From assembly GCA_934754975.1 (NCBI GenBank), contig CAKVKI010000200.1:1-5046 (forward strand): a stretch of DNA of 5,046 nt, in the 5' to 3' direction. Below the pieces are notes generated by a model. The model searched no databases. It saw only the letters and a list, made by a program, of their open reading frames with translations, and was not told where the DNA came from. This DNA comes from an uncultured Alistipes sp. GTDB lineage: Bacteria > Bacteroidota > Bacteroidia > Bacteroidales > Rikenellaceae. The position numbers and the translations under genes are program-made. Positions 1 to 5,046 of the stretch are shown in pieces (positions within the stretch are counted from its first letter, which is position 1; every line of letters starts with the position of its first letter).

Positions 1-362
1 TTCGGGGTAAATCCCTCGTTCAGAAACACATGCCCCAAGTGACCTCCGCATTTGGCGCAGGTGATTTCGGTGCGCCGTCCGTCGGCGTCGGGCGTCGGCG
101 TCACGGCGCCCGGAATTTCGTCGTCGAAACTGGGCCAGCCGCACCCCGCGTCGAATTTGTCGGAGGAGCGGTAAAGCGGCGCGCCGCATTGGCGGCAGTG
201 GTAGACGCCCGGCTCGCGGTGGTCATAATATCGGCCCGTGAAAGGCGCTTCGGTGCCCTTATCGACGATCACGCGTTTTTCTTCCGATGTCAGCGGCTTC
301 ATATTCTGTGCATTTGCGGCTCCCGACAGCAGGAGACCAATTGTTAAAATCAATAATCGCAT
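1..362 (-). CDS. msrB: Exported peptide-methionine (R)-S-oxide reductase MsrB, 3' end cut by the window
   Basis: MsrB reduces methionine-R-sulfoxide in oxidised proteins back to methionine. The 120 visible residues begin with a hydrophobic signal peptide (about residues 1-18, ending ANA before QN), so the enzyme probably acts in the periplasm; there is no lipobox cysteine. The SelR/MsrB fold follows: an LTSEEKRVI start (24-32), KGTEAPFTG (35-43), the zinc-type pairs C56/C59 and C102/C105, GCGWPSF (73-79) and HLGHVF (108-113). The C-terminal block of the family (RHCVNS or RYCINS type), holding the catalytic cysteine, should lie just beyond base 1, so activity cannot be confirmed here. The start is well fixed: an in-frame TGA (371-369) sits three codons before this ATG, and the next Met (residue 21) would lose the signal peptide. 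No Shine-Dalgarno is seen. The first codons are AT-rich (TTA, TTG, ATT), unlike the GC-rich remainder. It starts 23 bp after hutI and may be co-transcribed with it. The family call is confident; the location is inferred. Confidence 0.93.
   Translation of the reverse strand, partial: MRLLILTIGLLLSGAANAQNMKPLTSEEKRVIVDKGTEAPFTGRYYDHREPGVYHCRQCGAPLYRSSDKFDAGCGWPSFDDEIPGAVTPTPDADGRRTEITCAKCGGHLGHVFLNEGFTP
309..362 (-). other. Predicted Sec signal peptide of MsrB
   Basis: Residues 1-18 of MsrB consist of M-R, then a leucine/isoleucine-rich core ([10 protein letters not shown]), then SGAANA with small residues at -3 and -1 (A-N-A) before Q19. This is a short classical signal peptidase I pattern. 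No cysteine follows the core, so a lipoprotein is unlikely. The prediction is from the residue pattern only. Confidence 0.75.
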
Positions 363-385
363 ACGGACTCATTCAAGGTCAAAAA
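363..385 (-). other. hutI-msrB intergenic gap
   Basis: These 23 bases are AT-rich at the hutI side (T5 directly after the TAA stop) and contain no Shine-Dalgarno. An out-of-frame ATG lies at 372-370, ten bases before the msrB ATG, overlapping the in-frame TGA at 371-369. No strong terminator or promoter is evident, so read-through from hutI into msrB is the simplest reading. Confidence 0.5.
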
Positions 386-1627
386 TTACGCCACATACTC
401 CTCTCCGCGCAGGAATACCCGGCGGATGAGCGGCGTCGTATAAGCATAAGGCAGAAACTCGACCGAAGGTATCGGTTTGGTAATAAATAAATTGGCGACT
501 TTACCTACAGTAACGGAACCGTAACTGCGGCTCAGGCCCATGGCGTAAGCGCCGTTGAGCGTCGCGGCGTTGATCGCTTCGGCCGGAGTCATCTTCATGC
601 GGATGCAGGCCAGCGATACGACCATGCGCATATCGCCCGAAGGCGACGATCCGGGATTGTAGTCCGAAGCCAGCGCCACGCCCAGCCCCGCGCGGATCAT
701 TTCGCGGGCCGGCGGATAGCTCATGCCGAGGAAAAACGCCGCGCCGGGCAGCATCGTCGGCGAGGTCATCGCACCGCGCAACGCCTGAATCTCCGCTTCG
801 CCCATGCGTTCGAGGTGATCGACCGAAAGGGCGTTATACTCCACCCCCACCTGCACGCCGCCCGAAACGGCCAGTTCGTTGGCGTGGATCTTCGGCTGCA
901 TGCCCAGCTTGCGCCCGGCCTTCATGATACGGGCCGTCTGTTCCACAGTAAAAAACCCTTCGTCGCAGAAAACATCGACGAAATCGGCCAGTTTCCCGGC
1001 CGCCACGGCCGGAAGCATTTCGGTGCATACCAGCTCCACATACTCCTCCTGCCGGCCGATATAGCTCCGAGGTACGGCATGCGCGCCGAGGAACGTGGCG
1101 CGCACCGCCAGCGGAGCCGTCTCGCGGATGCGGCGGATGACGCGCAGCATCTTCAGCTCGTCTTCGGTCGTCAGACCGTAGCCGCTCTTGATCTCCACGC
1201 AGCCCGTTCCCTTCGCGGCGATCTCGCGCACGCGCTCCATCGCCTGCGCGTAAAGCTCCTCTTCCGGGGTTTCGTGCAGCAGGTCGGCCGAATTGAGGAT
1301 ACCCCCGCCGCGGCGGGCTATCTCCTCGTAACTCAGTCCGTTGATCTTATCGAGAAATTCCCGCTCACGGCTCCCGGCGTAAACCAGGTGCGTATGGGAA
1401 TCGCAGAACGACGGAAAGAGCATGCCCCCTTCGGCATCCACGACCCTGTCCACGGCCATTTCGCCGAGCGTATCCATACTCCCGAATGCGGCGATCCGGC
1501 CGTCGTCGGCCAGCAGCCACGCATCGTCGAGCGTCTCCAGACGGTCCATCTCCCCGCCGCAGAGCCGAAGCCGTCCGGCGGTCTCGATGCCGACGATTTT
1601 GCCGATGTTCTTTATCAGAAGTCTCAT
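386..1627 (-). CDS. hutI: Imidazolonepropionase HutI, complete
   Basis: HutI performs the third step of histidine degradation in the cytoplasm, hydrolysing 4-imidazolone-5-propionate to N-formimino-L-glutamate. It is a metal-dependent amidohydrolase. The 413 residues match the usual family length (about 400-420). Visible residues are the metal-binding HxH H78/H80 (CDSHTHLVYAG), R87 in the AGSRERE substrate loop, Y150 (KSGYGL), H183 (LGAHAVP), H248 and E251 (KIHANEL), H271 (SVDHLE) and D322/N324 (ASDYNPGSS). These correspond in order and spacing to the metal and substrate ligands known from the Bacillus subtilis enzyme. The N- and C-terminal segments form the small beta-sandwich typical of amidohydrolases, ending with a VGKVANLFI motif (374-382). 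The start ATG overlaps the hutH stop (ATGA), which suggests translational coupling; no Shine-Dalgarno is present. The gene is intact, with no frameshift or missing ligand. Confidence 0.98.
   Translation of the reverse strand: MRLLIKNIGKIVGIETAGRLRLCGGEMDRLETLDDAWLLADDGRIAAFGSMDTLGEMAVDRVVDAEGGMLFPSFCDSHTHLVYAGSREREFLDKINGLSYEEIARRGGGILNSADLLHETPEEELYAQAMERVREIAAKGTGCVEIKSGYGLTTEDELKMLRVIRRIRETAPLAVRATFLGAHAVPRSYIGRQEEYVELVCTEMLPAVAAGKLADFVDVFCDEGFFTVEQTARIMKAGRKLGMQPKIHANELAVSGGVQVGVEYNALSVDHLERMGEAEIQALRGAMTSPTMLPGAAFFLGMSYPPAREMIRAGLGVALASDYNPGSSPSGDMRMVVSLACIRMKMTPAEAINAATLNGAYAMGLSRSYGSVTVGKVANLFITKPIPSVEFLPYAYTTPLIRRVFLRGEEYVA
1624..1627 (-). other. hutH stop / hutI start overlap (ATGA)
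   Basis: The hutI ATG (1627-1625) and the hutH TGA (1626-1624) share bases. This 4-bp overlap, with no ribosome binding site ahead of it, indicates one transcript and probably coupled translation of the two proteins. Confidence 0.9.
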
Positions 1628-3105
1628 AATTTGCGGATGAATCGGATGGAAGATACTATATGCGGGTACATCACCGAATCGTTGTCGATGAAGGGAACCT
1701 GTTTACGGTATTCAGCCACGATGGCTTCGAGCGTCTCCGACGAGCGTGCCGGGCGGCGGAATTCGAGCGCCTGGGCGGCGTTGAAAAGCTCGATGGCCAG
1801 CACCCGTTCGGTGTTGCACACCACGCGGTAGAGTTTGGTCGCAGCGTTGGACCCCATGCTCACATGGTCCTCCTGCCCCTGCGACGAGGGGATCGAATCG
1901 ACCGAAGCGGGCATGCAGAGCCCCTTAGACTGGCTGACGATGGAAGCCGCCGTGTACTGGGGAATCATAAAACCGCTGTTCAGCCCCGGCTTGGCGACGA
2001 GGAAGGCCGGAAGCTCCCGCGCACCGGAGATCAGTTTGTAGATGCGGCGTTCGGAGATGCTGCCCAGCTCCGCGAGCGCGACGGCCAGAAAGTCCATCGC
2101 CAGCGCGATCGGCTGACCGTGGAAATTACCCGCCGAGACGACCATATCCTCTTCGGGGAAGACCGTCGGATTGTCGGTGGTGCTGTTGATTTCGGTCGTC
2201 AGCACGCCCTCCACGTAGTCGATCGTGTCTTTCGACGCCCCGTGTACCTGCGGGATGCAGCGGAAGGAATAGGGATCCTGCACATGCTTCTTCGGACGGG
2301 CGATCAGCTCGCTGCCTTCGAGCAGACGGCGGATATTGCGGGCCGTGGTGAGCTGGCCCTTGTGCGCGCGGATCAGATGCACCTCGTCGCAGAAGGGCTC
2401 GATGCGGCCGTCGAAAGCATCGAGCGACAGCGCCCCGATGCGGTCGGCCCACTCGCTCAGGCGGCGCGCCCCGATCAGCGACCAGACGCCGTATGCGCTC
2501 ATGAACTGGGTGCCGTTCAACAGGGCAAGCCCCTCTTTGGATTGGAGACGAATCGGCTGCCACCCCCGCTCGGCCAATACCTCTGCGGCCGGGCGTACAG
2601 CTCCTTCATACTCCACTTCGCCCAATCCCAGCAGCGGCAGGCTCATATGCGCCAGCGGCGCCAGGTCGCCCGAAGCGCCGAGCGACCCCTGCTGGCAGAC
2701 CACGGGCAGGACGTCGTTGTTGAAAAAGTCGATCAGCCGCTCCACGGTCGCCAGCTGCACGCCGGAATGGCCGTACGAGAGCGACTGTATCTTGAGCAGG
2801 AGTATCAGTTTCACGATCTCGGACGGAACCCGCTCTCCCGTACCGCAGGCATGCGACATGACGAGGTTCTTTTGCAGCTGCGCCAGGTCGTCATACCCTA
2901 CCGAAATATCGCACAGCGATCCGAAACCGGTGGTAATGCCGTAAACCGGCCGTTCGGGATTCTCCATCTTGCGGTCGAGGTATTCGCGGCATCGGACGAT
3001 GCGTGCGCGGGCATCGTCGCTCAGGGCCAGCGGCAGACGGCGGAAGAGGATTTCGCGGATGCGGTCGATCGAAAGATGCTGCGCGGAGATAAGATGATGT
3101 TCCAT
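1624..3105 (-). CDS. hutH: Histidine ammonia-lyase (histidase) HutH, complete
   Basis: HutH catalyses the first step of histidine degradation, non-oxidative removal of ammonia from L-histidine to give trans-urocanate, in the cytoplasm, usually as a homotetramer. The 493 residues are close to the family norm (about 500). The Ala-Ser-Gly triad that cyclises into the MIO electrophile is A144-S145-G146 within GSLGASGDLAPLAH (bases 2676-2668). Other active-site residues visible are Y55 (VYGITTGFG), H85 (MSHACGTG), N198 (LLNGTQ), Q276/Y279/R282 (VQDPYSFRC), F328 (GNFHGQP) and E412 (GQEDHVSM), matching the Pseudomonas putida histidase pattern. H85 and the HSG at 112-114 fit histidase rather than phenylalanine or tyrosine ammonia-lyase. 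The start ATG lies 16 bp after the hutU stop; the intervening ACCCACATTATCTCAC has no Shine-Dalgarno, as is common in Bacteroidota. The stop overlaps hutI. The gene is intact. Confidence 0.98.
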   Translation of the reverse strand: MEHHLISAQHLSIDRIREILFRRLPLALSDDARARIVRCREYLDRKMENPERPVYGITTGFGSLCDISVGYDDLAQLQKNLVMSHACGTGERVPSEIVKLILLLKIQSLSYGHSGVQLATVERLIDFFNNDVLPVVCQQGSLGASGDLAPLAHMSLPLLGLGEVEYEGAVRPAAEVLAERGWQPIRLQSKEGLALLNGTQFMSAYGVWSLIGARRLSEWADRIGALSLDAFDGRIEPFCDEVHLIRAHKGQLTTARNIRRLLEGSELIARPKKHVQDPYSFRCIPQVHGASKDTIDYVEGVLTTEINSTTDNPTVFPEEDMVVSAGNFHGQPIALAMDFLAVALAELGSISERRIYKLISGARELPAFLVAKPGLNSGFMIPQYTAASIVSQSKGLCMPASVDSIPSSQGQEDHVSMGSNAATKLYRVVCNTERVLAIELFNAAQALEFRRPARSSETLEAIVAEYRKQVPFIDNDSVMYPHIVSSIRFIRKL

Positions 3106-3121
3106 GTGAGATAATGTGGGT
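3106..3121 (-). other. hutU-hutH intergenic gap
   Basis: Sixteen bases separate the hutU TAA from the hutH ATG. They hold no purine-rich ribosome binding site, hairpin or T-run, so the two genes very probably share a transcript, with hutH initiation relying on a weakly structured leader rather than anti-Shine-Dalgarno pairing. Confidence 0.7.

Positions 3122-5046
<1,925 letters not shown>

Noticed and set aside
30..347. A 105-codon plus-strand open frame at the left edge
   Set aside because: It is antisense to msrB, whose conserved motifs are clear on the minus strand, and has no recognisable domain.
370..372. Upstream ATG as an alternative msrB start
   Set aside because: It is out of frame with msrB and opens a short frame without recognisable content. 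The ATG at 362-360 gives a clear signal peptide and follows an in-frame stop.
380..388. TAATTTTTG on the minus strand as a Bacteroidota -7 promoter box (TAnnTTTG)
   Set aside because: The spacing is one base too long and I see no -33 element at a suitable distance; it would also leave a leader of only about ten bases before msrB.
381..418. Possible intrinsic terminator at the hutI end: an 8-bp minus-strand stem (418-411 with 402-395) followed by TAATTTTT
   Set aside because: The stem contains two G-T wobbles, is only half GC, lies inside the hutI coding sequence, and is separated from the T-run by several bases. It is too weak to call.
1660..3114. A 484-codon plus-strand open frame antisense to nearly all of hutH, with another of 338 codons (815-1831) across hutI and the hutH end
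   Set aside because: Both lie opposite well-recognised genes, and their translations are rich in Arg, His, Gln and Asp with no family motif. In GC-rich DNA the complementary frame of a real gene often lacks stops. I treat them as shadows.

Overview
The window carries most of a histidine-degradation (hut) operon, with every gene on the minus strand. In order of transcription (right to left) these are urocanate hydratase (hutU, 5' end outside the window), histidine ammonia-lyase (hutH), imidazolonepropionase (hutI), and the start of an exported methionine-R-sulfoxide reductase (msrB, 3' end outside the window). The genes are tightly packed: 16 bp between hutU and hutH, a 4-bp ATGA overlap between hutH and hutI, and 23 bp between hutI and msrB. 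There is no gene-free stretch above 300 bases, and I see no RNA gene, mobile element, CRISPR array or convincing terminator.

The likely host is a member of the Bacteroidota, possibly an Alistipes-like gut Rikenellaceae. This is an inference from the long (mammalian-like) form of urocanase, the absence of Shine-Dalgarno sequences before all three visible start codons, the high GC content (roughly 60% by eye), and protein wording resembling Bacteroidota Hut proteins as I remember them. No database search was run.

Together the enzymes cover the first three steps of histidine breakdown. HutH removes ammonia from L-histidine to give urocanate, HutU hydrates urocanate to 4-imidazolone-5-propionate, and HutI opens the ring to N-formimino-L-glutamate. 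No gene for the last step (formiminoglutamase or deiminase, or a folate-dependent formimidoyltransferase/cyclodeaminase) lies in the window. It may lie upstream of hutU, downstream of msrB or elsewhere. The operon promoter and any regulator must be upstream of hutU, outside the window.

All complete genes look intact, with their family active-site residues. I found nothing I would call a new system. The points worth a second look are the secreted MsrB attached to the hut operon, the absence of a fourth-step gene between the hut genes, the missing Pseudomonas-type catalytic cysteine in this urocanase form, and a misleading GTG 'start' near the right edge.
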